Source of the DNA: Paulownia fortunei
Taxonomy: Eukaryota; Streptophyta; Magnoliopsida; Lamiales; Paulowniaceae
Length of the DNA: 64,000 nucleotides
Reading direction: 5' to 3'
NCBI GenBank assembly: GCA_019321725.1
Contig: CM033118.1
Location: 11,806,071 to 11,870,070, forward strand
The number at the start of each line of letters is the position of its first letter. Position 1 is the first letter of the stretch. Positions 22,811 to 35,054 of the stretch are shown in pieces. Both the position numbers and the translations under genes were made by a program. The notes beneath the pieces are model-generated. The model saw only the letters and a program-made list of their open reading frames with translations. It did no database searches and was not told the origin of the DNA.

Positions 22811-24460
22811 TCACAAGAAAATTAACAATGTCAGTAAACCAAGGTAAAATAGAACCATTAAATAGTTGTTCATGAGGGAAAGTGTCATTAAGGGTGTGGT
22901 TGGAAATGAGTTATCACAAACAAATCTCGACAAAGGATCATCCACCACATTCTCTGCTCTTTTTTTTATCTTGAATCGTAAAGTTGAAATCCTGGAGTAA
23001 GAAATCCACCTAATCAATCTAGGTTTGGAATTTTTTTTGACAAAAGATATTTCAAAGCTGCATGATCACTGAAAACAATAACTGGTGAGCCAACAAGATA
23101 AGATCTAAATTTGTCAAATACAAAAAGTACAACAAGTAATTCATTTTTAGTTGTTGAATAATTCAATTGAGTACTATTCAGAGTTTTACTTGCATAGTAA
23201 ATGTCATATGGTTTCTTATCTTTTTTTTTGTCCTAAGATAGCTCCAATAACATAGTTACTGGCATCACACATTATTTCAAAAATCTGGAGGCTGCATGAT
23301 TGAAGTAGACGTAAGCATGATTTTAAGCTTAACAAAAGTAATTTCATAATTTTCAATCTATTCAAAAATAATGTCTTTTGTTAGAAGATTACAAAAATAT
23401 TTAGATATTATACTAAAATCTTTGATAAATCTTCTATAAAAACTAACATGTCCTAAAAATGATCTTACCTCTTTCATAGACTTTAGTTTTGGCAAAATTG
23501 GCAATTAACTCGATTTTAGATTTGTCTACTTTAATACATTTTGACGAAATAATATGTTCAAGAACAATACCAATTGTTACCATGAAATGACATTTCTCCC
23601 AATTGAGTACAAGGCTCCTTTTCACACTTGATCAAACCTTTTCTAAATTACAAGCAATCGTAAAAAATGAATTACCAAAAATAGAAAAATCATCCATGAA
23701 GACTTCAAGGAAACGTTCAACCATGTCACTAAAATTACTAAACATGCATTGTTAGAATATAGCTAGTATATTACATAATCCAAAAGGCATCATTCGATAT
23801 GCAAAAGTACCAAAAGGACATGAAAACGTAGTTTTCTCTTGATTTTCAAGTGCAATTGCAATTTGATTATACCTAGAATATCCATCTAAGAAGCAATAAA
23901 ATTCATGTCTTGCAACTCTTTCTAAGATTGATCCTTGAAAAGTAATGGAAAATGATTTTTTTAGTAATTGAATTGAGTTTCATATAGTTAATGCACATTC
24001 GCTAACCAGTAATAGTCCTAGTGGAAATTAATTCATTATTTTCATTCTTGACTACAGTAACTCTAGATTTTTTAGGTACAACTTGAGTATGACTTACCCG
24101 TTTGCTGTTAGAAATTAGATAAATGATTCCATTATCTAAGAGTTTAATGACTTCATTTTTCACTACTTCTTCCATATTATGATTTAGCTTTCGTTGCATC
24201 TCTCTAAATAGTTTAACATTTTCCTCTAGATAGATGTTATGTGTGCAAATTAAAGGACTAATACCTTTAATGTTAGCAATGGTCAATCGTAAAGCATTCT
24301 TATGCATTTTAAGTGTTTCAAAACTTACCTTCTTGGGATGTGTAAAGTTTGGAAGAAATTATTATTAAAAAAGTCTCAATATCACCTAAGAAAGAGTATT
24401 TCAAATCAAATGGGAAAGGTTTCAAATCAATCACGAGAGCTTTAATACTTGATGGAACAG
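22811..24460 (-). pseudogene. Athila-like reverse transcriptase-RNase H (element A2), degraded
   Basis: Minus strand. The RT segment runs from about 24307 (LRLTIANIKGISP, IYLEENVK) through VVKNENNELI, the FTFSCPFGTF and LCNAPATF-like words near 23780, and a decayed MDDF box near 23690. It continues past NWEKCHFMV and GIVLEHIISSKCIKVDK (23600-23520) to RNase H with ASKTLNS and STTKNELLVV-like words near 23150. The tail AENVVDDPLSRF (22960) is the usual link to integrase. The gene copies RNA into DNA and removes the RNA strand. It is full of stops. Confidence 0.8.
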
Positions 24461-24461
24461 A

Positions 24462-25060
24462 TTATACTGTTGATGATGAAAGTTCTTCAAACTTTGGCTT
24501 CCAAAAATATTTTTCTTGTACCTGTGAAAATTCAGAGAGAGTATTAGAGCGTATCTTTTTACAAATACTTTCACTTTCAAAACAAGTTTCTAGAGGATCA
24601 AAGGAATTAGTGATAGTACAATATTTATCAACAAGTTCCTCAATTGAATCCACTTCTGGTACTTCGATATCTTCTGCAGGTTGCTTACAAATAATAAACA
24701 CACTTAGTTCCAAAGTCATATTTCCAAAAGATAACTTCAAAATACCATTCATTCAATTAATTAAAGTAATTGAAGTTGCAAAAAAATGTTGACTCAAAAT
24801 GATAGGAATATGTGTATGTGTATGTGCAACAGGATCTATGCCCAAAATAGTAAAATCCACTAGAAAGTAAAACTTATCAATTTGTACCAACACATCTTTT
24901 ATTACTTTCTTTGGAACTTTAATCGAACAGTTAGCTAGTTGGAGTACAACTGAAGTTGTTTTAAGTTTTCCCAAACCTAACTATTCATAAACTGAGAAAG
25001 GTAAAAGATTTACACTAGCACCAAGATCAAGCAAAGCACGCTCTATTCTAGTATTTCATA
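24462..25060 (-). pseudogene. Athila-like aspartic protease region (element A2)
   Basis: The minus strand reads the decayed DLGASVN box near 25030, then LGKLKTTSVVLQLANCSIKV, DVLVQIDKFYFLVDFTILG, IPIILSQHFFATSITLIN and NGILKLSFGNMTLELSVF. It corresponds block by block to 41489-41998 of A3. Protease cuts the Gag-Pol polyprotein. Stops and frameshifts are present. Confidence 0.75.
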
Positions 25061-26096
25061 TGGTACATAAAATGGTTGGACAACCTAGATCTTTGTACTT
25101 CGGTGGAGTGAATTGTTGAATGATTGAACTAACACTTTTAGTTAAAAATGCCTTCTTTTATACATGATGTTTTCTTTTGATTGTAAATAAATCTTTCAAA
25201 AACTTGGCATAAAGTGGAACTTACTTGATTGCATCCAACAACAGAATATTAATCTTAACTTATTTAAAACTTAAAAAATTTCAACATTTGAGTTCAATCT
25301 TTGATTCGGTTGTAATCTTTGAGGAAAAGAAGCAAAAGATAAGTATTTTTATTTTTCATCATTTTCAAACTCACCTTCATCGTCAAGATTATTTCCATTC
25401 TTTATTTCTGAAGGTGGATTGGAAACTTTCTCCTTAGAATGAATGATCTTGTCAATAACTTTTTTATTCCGAAGAATTGTGACTGAATTAGCCTCCTTGA
25501 TTGAATTTTCACTTGAAGAAGAAACATGACATTGAGTAGAAGGATTAGGTTGAGGTTGAGCAAGAAATTTACCTTATTCATGAGTATGCAAAGAAACTGT
25601 CTGTGATAAAAGTGTCCTTTTGATCTCATTGGTGGCTTGTGGAATTTGGTTATTGATGTTTGTTTGTACATGCATAAATTCTTCCAATGTTTTCTCAATA
25701 GATTTTGTATGTGGAGATGGATAGGAAGGAAAGTTTGGTGGCTTTTATGAATGTAGCGGTTGGGCACGGTTCTCATCTCACCAACTAAAATTGGGATGAT
25801 TTTCTCTATTATGGATTGTAAGTTTCAGAATATGGAGAATGAAAAGACTTTTTGAATGTGTTCATGAAATTTGTTTGTATTGGAATATGGAAATTCATTG
25901 GTGGAGTGTCCCATAAGTTCACAAATGTTACAAACTTCTTCATCTTGCATAGATCTGATTTCTTTTATTTTTTTTAAGTTGTATGGCCTCAACTTTTCTT
26001 GTTAAACTAGCAATCCTATTATTCAGATCATCTTCTTGACTAAGGTAATATTTTTTCTTATTACTATTAGCAAGATTAGATCTAATAGAACCTTCA
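25061..26096 (-). pseudogene. Athila-like Gag C-terminal part (element A2), truncated
   Basis: The minus strand matches A3 gag from its zinc knuckle (near 25930: CSICELMGHSTNE-like) to the spacer before protease (QPQPNPSTQCHVSSSS, KVSNPPSE, NNLDDEGEFENDEK). The N-terminal half of gag, the primer site and the 5' LTR of A2 are missing: homology stops abruptly at 26096 and unrelated sequence begins. A2 is therefore 5'-truncated. Confidence 0.75.
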
Positions 26097-28600
26097 GAAA
26101 GCTAAAGATAAAAGGTTGGAAATAAGCAATAGTTTTAAGTGCCTAAGTTTTGAGCATAAGAACTAAAATTTTCTCTTTGCAGCAATACCCTAGGGGCTCC
26201 AACCTTCCGCAGAAACATCCTGAGGGGCCATTCTTCACCTTTGAGGCATCCACTGCACACTCTAGTGTTACTATCTCACATTTCTCAGACTCCAGCATGA
26301 AGGGTCCAGTAACATGACATCTTCCTCACTGAAACGACTCCCTACCTCAAAAGTGTGTCGACAATCACAAACGGTCTGATCATAGATGATGATGACTCTC
26401 TCCAAGATAACTTCATCAAAGTCACTAGAAAGCTACGGTGCTATCCCTCATGCTAGACACGAAATCCTCTCTGTCATTCGAGCAGAAAAACTTCTTCCTA
26501 ATTGCCAACTTGTGCTCATACTAACTTTCAAGTCAGTAAAGTCCTTTATAACTTTTGGCCCCTTTACCTTGATGCAAGTAACCTTGCAACACATTTTATC
26601 TCAACATCTTTAAAGTGCTCGGCCTATTTCTTATATTTCATGGACCTCTAACTAATCATGGTCGATAGAGTAAGAGGCTATCACAGAAATGACAAAGTCT
26701 TTAGATGAAGCAAATAAATCAAATAAAGAGAAGTGAGAGCTTAAAAGTAGAGAGGAAACAATAACCCGTGCTAAGTCCCCTACTAGCATGGCGTCCAAGC
26801 CTAAATCAATCAAATGACCGAGCAAAAAATGTTGTCCTTGCTAACTGCTGCATACCTCATCTTGCTCCATCTTAAAGAAACCTTCGAAGTGTCCTAGTAA
26901 AACTAGATCCCCTCCAAGCAGTTGATACCAAAGCTTAATAACCCTATGCCTAGGCCACAGGTCGTGTGATCCATCTTAGGCCTCTTGTTACCAGTAGAAA
27001 CTGAAAAGAGACCTTTGCCCTAATACCACTTCTATACTACAAAGCGTAGAATGATGATCTATGATCACCACCTATGCAGGCAGGAGGGGAACGCCCACAC
27101 TCATTGTTTCTCCCAAAGGGAGATCGGGCGGAGCTGCTGCCAGAATCATGAGCAACCTTCTTGTGTGCTTGAACTAACTTCAAATCTAACTTCTTTCCTA
27201 AAAGAGAATGTAACCCATATGGGAAAACAAGATAAAAATCAAAGAAAATAAGGGCTAAAAAAAAATACATCAATCAAAATATCAACAAGAAATAAATAGC
27301 TAATATCAAAGGGTTTATCATAACCCAGCTACTGCGAATTGCTCCATAAGCTCACTACGAGTCTAACGGGAAAAAAATAAAGATGGAGAACTATTCCACT
27401 CCAAAGGAAGCCCCAGCCTTCATCTCTATTATAAAAGAATTTTTCCTCTAAGTCCCCTGAGAAGAGGCACAACCTACTAGGAACTTATACCCTACTCATG
27501 GGAAGAAGTGAAAGTAAGACTCCCCAGTCACCCTTCTAATAATAAACAAAGTCTAAAAACACTCTAACACCATAAGAAGACCACACACTCCTAAAAAATG
27601 ATGAAAGCCCTCAAAATATATGAAGTAATTAGGGGTGAATTGGCTAATGCAAAAGACGTAGGCCTGAACAACCTCTACCTGTAAAGGATGAGGAGGAATA
27701 GAAAATCCATTCATGAAATATGATGCATAAACAGTGAAGTACCCCTTAGGAAGAGTCATAATTCTCTCATATAGAGAAGAAAGGATAATTTTTTAGGAAT
27801 AAAGCAAGTCTAACTTCTTACGACATATTATCAACTCATCACCTGTCATTGCGCTATGTAAAATCTCAACGTCTGTCACTTTACACCTAGTAGAACTTGA
27901 GCCTCTAATGGAAGGAATATTCTTTAGACTCAAAGATCACAACTACTTCAGACTCTCTAGAACTATCACCATCAAATGACTCTGAGAGGCTACTCGAAGA
28001 CCTAACTTTCCCACACCTAAAATTATCTCTATTAACTCAGGAGACTCTCTCTCAAGAAAATCCATATACATGTATCCCTTACCAATCTCACTCATGAAAA
28101 GAGTCAAATGATGGCTTGATGCATCCAAGAAAGAGCCTCGGTCAATTGGAGTGGGCTCGCCTCAATTGTGAGAGGCTAACCCTTGCCCAATTGAGGCATG
28201 CATACCTCAGCCAGGAGAGGTTAAACCTTAACCCAGCTGAGGCAGGAGCGCCTTAGCCAGGCAAGGCTTAGCCTCACCTAGCCAAGGCCAAGGCTGACGC
28301 ACCTTGTGCGAGCAAGGCCAAGCCTCACTCGAGAAAGGTTTTCACATAGCTGGCGATAGTTGCAACAGCCCCATTACACTCCTCGCTTGCCAAACCTCTA
28401 CTTGAGATATTCTTGCTCCATCTATACTCCTTACTAATTATTCCCCACATGATTGATCCAGAAGTAAAAGTAAAATAGAAAGAGAGGGCATATATAAAGA
28501 GAATTATGAGCTTAAGAAAGAAAAGTTATGAGAAAGAAACATACCTTGGGAGCCCATGATTTCAAAACAAGGAGTCTGTAAAATGCCCTTGCCTAGAGAA
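26097..28600 (-). pseudogene. Remnant with Transposase_28 ('putative gypsy type transposon') words
   Basis: The minus-strand frame 27759-27553 reads LPKGYFTVYASYFMNGFSIP, VEVVQAYVFCISQFTPN and FHHFLGVCGL, which resembles the Transposase_28 domain found in plant Ty3/gypsy (Tat/Retand-like) elements: a GYFTVYESY-like start and an ISQFTPN-like box. The piece before it (28128-27943: MDASSHHLTLFMSEIGKGYM) may belong to the same protein. The rest, to 26097, is more GC-rich than its neighbours and has broken minus-strand frames without recognised domains. Function of this protein is unknown. The gene is dead. Confidence 0.5.
28130..28345. repeat. GC-rich degenerate short repeats (CCTCAGCC / GCCAAGGC words)
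   Basis: About 200 bases rich in repeated, partly palindromic words such as CCTCAATTGTGAGAGG, CTCAGCCAGGAGAGG, TTAGCCAGGCAAGGCTTAGCC and TAGCCAAGGCCAAGGCTGA. In style it resembles the palindrome cluster of the family-B LTR, suggesting it lies in the LTR or leader of another element. Confidence 0.5.
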
Positions 28601-29686
28601 AAGTAATATTCTAATATATCTCTTGAAAAATAAGTAACCTTGAGTTACTCAATATTCAACTCCTGGCTAGCCTACACTTCCGTAGCCTACTCGAGAGTTA
28701 GGAGCTGTATAATGGGCATATTGCAGCTAAAACCACAAATATTAACTTGAGCCCAATAAATAGAAAAGGCTCAACCTAAAGGGCCCAAGTCCCATAGGTA
28801 ACACCTATAAATATCTCCTCCGTTTTATTTTATTTTAAAGGTATATTTATTCACTTGCATTAATACTGCTTTGTGAATTCAGTATTGTTTCTCTGGGCAA
28901 ATATTGACTTAAGCATTAAAAGTTTTTCATTAGAATAACTTCGACATCCTTAACTTTTTTTCGTGTAGTAGTCAGGAACCCTACATACAAACAACTACCC
29001 AACATATAAACAACTTTTTAGATAGGAGTCCAACTACTATGAAATGCATACCGGCATGTAATTAAAACATAGAATTTTTATTCCCAAATAATACTTGAGA
29101 TAGAATAAAATATTTTAAAAAATTGATCAAGTTGAAGTATTATTCCGCAAGTGTAATCTCACTATCTGCATATTGACTCAAACTTGAAATATTTTACATT
29201 GGTTTTAAAATATGTATAAAGACAACAGTATTTTCTCTATTATTTGTATAGGTTATAGGTGCAAAAATTTGTATATAAACTAACTAGATTTTTTATACTT
29301 GTTAAAATAAAGAAAATTAAATAAATAAAATTATGAAATCCAACTATATATTTAGCGAGTGAGGAGAACTCGAGCATGAAGTGCATATGGATGGTAAAAA
29401 GTAAAAAAAGTTGGAGAGTAGAAATCAACACCTAGTAAATTAAAATTTATCTAATTCCGGTATAAGTAGTTTGTTGTTAGTGTAAAATTGACGCACTAGT
29501 CGAACAAAAATTAGAGAAATTAGGCAATATTTAGTTTTCCTCAATGCTGCTCTTGGTATTAAATAAACCTGGTTACAGACAGGGAGGCGATGCCATACGA
29601 AGGGCTGCGACCACTGGTCATAATCCAGCAGAAGGTGGAGTTGGGTGGGTTGGAACTGTCTATGTCCGGCTCGGATTTCAACACTA
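28601..29686. other. Segment without recognised gene, up to the assembly gap
   Basis: Mostly AT-rich with no alignable repeat. The last 110 bases before the gap (29575-29686) change to balanced composition, with open frames on both strands broken only by the gap. They follow a TTACAG that could be a splice acceptor. No protein family was recognised, so no gene is called. Confidence 0.4.
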
Positions 29687-29786
29687 NNNNNNNNNNNNNN
29701 NNNNNNNNNNNNNNNNNNNNNNNNNNNNNNNNNNNNNNNNNNNNNNNNNNNNNNNNNNNNNNNNNNNNNNNNNNNNNNNNNNNNNN
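29687..29786. other. Assembly gap of exactly 100 N
   Basis: One hundred unknown bases, a conventional placeholder for a scaffold join of unknown size. Features on either side may not be truly adjacent. Confidence 0.99.
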
Positions 29787-30014
29787 AACGCATTCCCGAA
29801 CATTGCTTTCTTCAACCATTTGAGATGTTTGTCTCAAATCATTTTTTTTGTAGATTCTTTATGCCATTACAAAAGTCGGGAGTTCCTGATTGCCTTCACT
29901 ATGTATATTCTATACAATCCACTCAACTCAACGTGGATCTAAGGTAAATCTATAGTGGTAATTAAAACGATAATAGACTTATTCTATTGCATATATGTAT
30001 CCTATGCATACATG
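29787..30014. other. Short segment between gap and MITE
   Basis: Nothing recognised. Open frames spanning the N run are artefacts of translating unknown bases. Confidence 0.5.
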
Positions 30015-30022
30015 GGTCTTCA

Positions 30023-30688
30023 CAAGGGCGGAGCTAGGATTTTAATAGAAAGGGGGCGATATTCGATTGTCAGGTTATTATTTTTTTATATATAAAATTA
30101 TTTTTTTATTAAATTTTTTAAACTAATTATTAGAAACAAAAATATAAATATAAATATAATACGTTATACTTACACATAAATATTTTATATCTATTATATC
30201 TGCATAAATATTTGAATAAAAACTAACTTCTAAATGAAAATATTAATCAATTTTAATTCAATCTAATACAAAATAAAAACTAATGTACAAGAATCTAAGC
30301 ATTATTTTATAACCATTAATCAAATCAAATAATTTTTATATTATGAAAAACCTACACTTATGATTTTTTGCAAAATAAAAATTAATATAATCTCAAATAA
30401 TAAACAACAAAAGTGGAATTAAATAAGTTAAAAACTGAAAAATAAAATTAAAAAATCACAATAAGGTGTATTTTTTGATTAAAATATTCATATTTTTAGA
30501 AATGAAATTATAATAAATTTTGAAGGTTAATGCAAATACCTTTTAAAAATTTGAGGGGATGGTTAGAATAATTTAATTATTTTAGGGGGTAAATTTTTAA
30601 ATTTATTAAAATTTATATATTAAAACTATAAATTTAAAAAATTGAGGGGGGCTGACCGCACCCAGCCGCCCTCCTGCCTCCGCCCATG
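30023..30688. mobile_element. hAT-type MITE, 666 bp, with 8-bp target duplication
   Basis: Terminal inverted repeats: left CAAGGGCGGAGCTAGGA (30023-30039), right (complement of 30672-30688) CATGGGCGGAGGCAGGA, 14 of 17 identical. Perfect 8-base target duplications GGTCTTCA flank it at 30015-30022 and 30689-30696. The interior is AT-rich with no coding. An 8-base duplication and ends of the CAGGGGCGGAG type fit non-autonomous hAT elements, which are moved by a transposase made elsewhere. Confidence 0.85.
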
Positions 30689-30696
30689 GGTCTTCA

Positions 30697-31869
30697 TTCC
30701 TCACTTTTCATTTTGGCACATTTTCTTGTAATGTCCGCCAAAAATTACAAGAAAATTCTCACCATTTAATCTACTCTCATTACATTTGAATAAACTATAA
30801 GAAACGTTGGAATATTTTTCAAGTGGAGGTACATTGGAAGGATAGAGAAAATTAGAGAAAGGCAAGACAGGCAGACCTCGTTTTAATTAAAACCTATATT
30901 TAACCAAAAATGCATAAAATAAATCCAATGACATTGTCTAGGCTTCTTGATCATCCAATCACAACATGCTAACAAAGATCATCACATGATAACAAAAGCA
31001 TGTAATTTACCAATTACTTTATATGTTGACTTTAAATTTGGAATTTATAATTTTTTATCATTCATATATAATTCAAGTAGTATGTATGTATATGATGCAA
31101 GTTGTGTTTGTTTAATGTATACCTTATGATGTTTTACTTTACTTTCTATCATTAGGATATAAAACATTAAACAAGATAATCATATAGATGAGACCTTGCA
31201 TGACAAACAAACCCAAATGTTTCCCTCACTTGAAATTTTTTCAAGTTCAAAACCTAAAGGGGGTTTTATATTAAGCGAAGATGTGCAAAGTTGGGCGAGG
31301 CCCAATCGTCCATGTTTTCTATCATAAGTAGTGACATGTGATATAATTTGTGGGGATGCCCTAAATGAGGTAAGTTGTGATCACTACTAAGCATTGGGAT
31401 GTCTGTGGAATGGAGTTTCTAAATGTTGGCCACGATTCATGGGACATTTAGGGGTTCCATTCATATAGATATTTGATAGGTCCCGCTTGATATTATGTAC
31501 CACATGGGCTCATAGCATTAGGACTTATGGGAAAAGTGAAGCCAAATAGCTTAAAGGTTGTACGGAGATGCAATTAACAATGTGTTGTCTATCTTTTTCC
31601 TTTGTCATATGGACTCATTACATTATGGTATATGACAAAGTCAATTGGACTTCAATCCCACTGGGAAATTAGATTTCCCAAAGTTCTATCATGAGGATGA
31701 TGGGATTCGATCAAACTGTGGGAGATAATTTATAACAAAAGAACTTATTATAGATAAATGTTAAAGCAAATGAATGCTTCTTTTTTGTCTTGCATTCTTT
31801 TATAGATAGAACAAAATAGCTAAAAATCCACTTACATCAATCTTAGACACCAATAAACTCATCGGTACT
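30697..31869. other. Segment upstream of the copia remnant
   Basis: No gene seen. 31200-31780 is less AT-rich and may contain the LTR and leader of the copia element that follows, but neither LTR ends nor a primer site could be identified. Confidence 0.35.
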
Positions 31870-32530
31870 AGCTTTATTAAATGAATTTGTTGGATCCTCC
31901 AGCAAATGCCACTAATGAGGAGCTTGCTAAGCATGACAAGTAAGTTGATGATAATGTGTAAGCTAAGTGTTATATGCTAGCATCTATATCAAATAAATTC
32001 CAAAGACAAGATGAAGGTATGTCATATGCTACTAATATACTACTTCATGTACAATTATTGTATAGTGATCACATTAGGCACGTAAGATATCAAGTCTCAA
32101 AACAGCTTTCCTAGACCCGTCTATACATATGGACTGAATGTGATAGGTATTATAGAAAGGCTCGAGTCCCTTAGAGTCATATAGACTTTGCTTGGATCTC
32201 ATCCTGCAGTCTCTACCCAACCCGTTTGACTTTTTCATGGTTGAATTCAACATGCATAAGATGACAGTAGCATTGTTGAGCTAGTCAATATGTTGAAGAC
32301 GATTGAATCCACCATGAAAATAGGATAAACATATCATGTTGATCGGTTCTTCAACTTAATCAAAGACTTTTAAGTCTGAGAAAGGTAAGAGAAAGAGTTA
32401 GAACAAAAAGATGAAAGTGTTAGGTGGAACTAAGAAATGTTCCAAAGTCGGTAACAAATGCCACCATTGTGCAAGCCAAGGCATTGGAGGAGGAACTGTA
32501 AAGAGTACCTTGCAAGCCACTAGAATAGTT
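31870..32530 (+). pseudogene. Ty1/copia Gag remnant
   Basis: Broken plus-strand frames give ANATNEELAKHDK and CYMLASISNKFQ near the start, and end in the zinc knuckle region CHHCASQGHWRRNCKEYL (32460-32510), matching the C-x2-C-x3-GHWKRNC knuckle of copia Gag. Stops abound. It is followed in order by protease, integrase and RT remnants of the same strand. Confidence 0.65.
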
Positions 32531-32579
32531 CTGGTATGTATTTGATTAAGTTAACCTTTCAGTTAACGATGTTTCTTGG

Positions 32580-33160
32580 GTATAAAATACTGGCTATGGT
32601 TCTCATCTATGCAATGATTTGCAAGCGATGACAAGAAACAATGAGCTAAGTAAAGAAGGGACAACACTGGGGCTGGGGAATGGAGCAAGAGTTGTTGTAT
32701 TAGCCATAAAAATTATCCACTTAGCTTTAGATTATGGAAATAGAATAGCATTGAATAATTTTCTTTATGTTTCTAAATTAATTTATAATTTTATCTCTTT
32801 TTCTAATTTGAATAGAGATGATTTTACTTCCTCAATAAAGAATAAAAGTTATTCTATTTTTTGTGGTTCTTCTTTAACTTATGTTGGAATGTTGACACAA
32901 ATATTTTTATGCTATTCAACCCCAAAACATTATCTTTCACATTCAACAAAGTAATAAAAGAAAAGTAGATAATCAATTCTCGACATATTTGTGACATGCT
33001 AATTAGGTCATATCTCTAAGAATAGAGTTCATAAGATCGCACATTTGCTTGACCACATGAACTTGCAAGAAATGCCAACATGTGAATCTTGCCTAAAGGG
33101 AAATATAACCAAATCACCTTTTGTTAGACAAGTGGAGCGAGCTGCAAATTCATAGAATTT
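32580..33160 (+). pseudogene. Ty1/copia protease and GAG-pre-integrase domain
   Basis: YGSHLCNDLQAMTRN (32585 onward) corresponds to the protease active-site region of the copia group with a GSHIC motif; here the usual acidic catalytic word before it is lost. LGLGNGARVVVLAIKI and LNNFLYV continue the protease. 33000-33150 encodes LGHISKNRVHKIAHLLDHMN and CESCLKGNITKSPF, the GAG-pre-integrase motif that precedes integrase. Together they mark a copia pol wreck of the Retrofit/Tork type. Confidence 0.75.
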
Positions 33161-33900
33161 GATCCCTATGGACGTGGTCCACTAGTTGTTAGTGTCTGAG
33201 GAACTATTTTTACTTCATTACCTTCACCAATGATTATTCAAGGTTTATGTATGTGTATCTTTTGACATACAAGTTTATAGCCTTTGAAAAGTTCAAAGAA
33301 TTCAGGTATGAAGTAGAGAATCAAATTGGCCGAAGTATAAAATATTTTGTTCCAATCAAGGAGGAGAATACTTATGGCAATGAGTTCCTTAATTATCTAA
33401 GAGATAATGAGATTCTCCCATAGGGGACTCCACCTAGCACGCGCCAACTAAATAGGGTAGTACTGAGTAGAGGAACCAAATCTCACTAGACATGGTCTGG
33501 TCCATGATGAGTTTCACTGAACTTCCTCCTTTATTATGGGGATATTCCATAGAAACAAAGGCATTCTTACTTAATAGAATGCCACCAAATTCGGTTCCCA
33601 AAGTTCCATATAAGATATGGAACAACAAGACCCACTCTTATAAATACCTTAAGGTATAGTGGTGCTCCACTTATATGAAGCAGCAATTGGAGGATAAATT
33701 AGATGCTATATCTGTCTTATACAAGTTTGTGGGGTAAAGAAATCCATTGGATACTATTACAACAAAAAGTGTTTATTTCAAGAATGTCACATTCCTTGAG
33801 AATGAGTTTATCATAGATAGAAAAGATAATGTTTTGGAACTTGAAGAGTTTCTAGAACTACAGTGTCCCAAATGAGGCAGTGGTGCCTGAACTAGTTTTT
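33161..33900 (+). pseudogene. Ty1/copia integrase remnant
   Basis: The plus strand, across stops, shows HYLHQ-LFKVYVY words equivalent to FITFTDDFSRYGYVYL, then EAFEKFKEFxxEVENQ-like and GGEYL-like words near 33350-33420, and a long copia-typical tail up to 33890 (NSVPKVPYKIWNNK, GCSTYMKQQLEDKLDA, YPKETIGYYYYN-like words). The catalytic segment is badly decayed. Confidence 0.6.
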
Positions 33901-33989
33901 AATACTTCAAGTACATAACCTCAAAAGGGTCTCGAAATGACCTAAGTGGTATGGCTTCTTGTTTGAGAATAATAAAGAGGAATTTTCTT

Positions 33990-34850
33990 TAGAAATTGAT
34001 CCAAGGAATTATAATGATTTGATCTCTGACATCGATTTAGAAAGATGGCAAAAGGTCATGTAAATCGAGATGAAGTCCATATACTCTAACAAGGTATAGA
34101 CCTTAGTTGACCCACCACAAGGAAATTTTCTCATTGGCTACTAATGGATCTACAAACATAAGATTAGAATAGATAGGGAGGTGATGACCTATAAGGCACA
34201 ACTGGTTGTGAAGGGTTACACTCAAAGACAAAGAGTTAACTATAAAAACCTCCTTACCAATGGCGATACTGAAGTCCATTAAGATAAATGTTAAATAGAG
34301 GTGAAAACGCCTTCCTCAATGGGAATATTTAGAAAGAAATCTATATAAAGCAGCCTAAGGGCTTTATATACAAATGAAGCAAGGAAAAGATTTGCAAGGT
34401 TTAGAGGTCCATTTATGGACTCAAACAAACTCCCCAACACTTAAATGTCCATTTCGACATGGCAATTAAATCATTTCATTTCCTTAAGAATCTGGATGAA
34501 CCATGTATGTACAAGAAGGTTAGTAATGCACAGTGATGTTTCTCGTGCTATATATTTCTTAATTATCTATGCAATTCTCCATAAAGGATTTAGAAGAAGC
34601 ATCGTTATATTGGGGATCAATATCTATAGAGATATATCCAAGAGAATACTTGAATTATCCCAATCCACGTGCATAAACAAAATGCTAAATATGTTTGGCA
34701 TGGAAGAATTCAATAGGAGATTATTACCGATGAGTCATGGGATATCACTTTACGTCCCCAAAGACTCTAGAGAAAAGAGAAAGAATAACCTATATACCTT
34801 ATACATCTGCCAGTGGAAGCATAATGTATGCAATGCTATGTATGGTAAAT
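33990..34850 (+). pseudogene. Ty1/copia reverse transcriptase remnant
   Basis: DPRNYNDLISDIDLERWQKV and VDPPQGN mark the RT start near 34000-34130, followed by RIDREVMTYKAQLVVKGYTQ ([12 protein letters not shown] in intact copies). From 34560 to 34850 come ILGINIYRDISKRILELSQS, TCINKMLNMFGME, LLPMSHGISL and CQWKHNVCNAMYGKS. The YVDD catalytic region between these parts is missing. RNase H of this element is absent; the next sequence belongs to another copia element on the minus strand. Confidence 0.75.
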
Positions 34851-34867
34851 CAAAAAATGAATTTTTT

Positions 34868-35054
34868 TCCATCGATGCAATTATACAGTATTAACCTTTT
34901 GTTATATATGGCTGGCTTAATTATATAAAAAAAAAACAAAATTGATTGCCTTTTAAATCCCTTGAAATCAAGGATCTCCATAATTAACTCACCTAATTCT
35001 AGGAAACTAAATAATACTAAATATATAATTTCCTAAAATAGTTGATCACTAACA
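34868..35054 (-). repeat. 3' LTR piece of the minus-strand copia element
   Basis: Minus strand: it starts TGTTAGTGATCAACTATTTT at 35054, a few bases after the stop of the RNase H frame, and shows TTTAGTTTCCTAGAATTAGG, as copia LTRs often do. It is truncated at about 34868 where the plus-strand copia RT piece begins. Confidence 0.55.

Noticed and set aside
27037..27273. Minus-strand frame with GRNNECGRSPPACIGGDH considered as a host exon
   Set aside because: No domain recognised and it lies in a broken retroelement remnant; not enough to call a gene.
29440..29947. Frames of 77-132 codons spanning the N run
   Set aside because: The central third is unknown sequence; the frames exist only because N codons are not stops.
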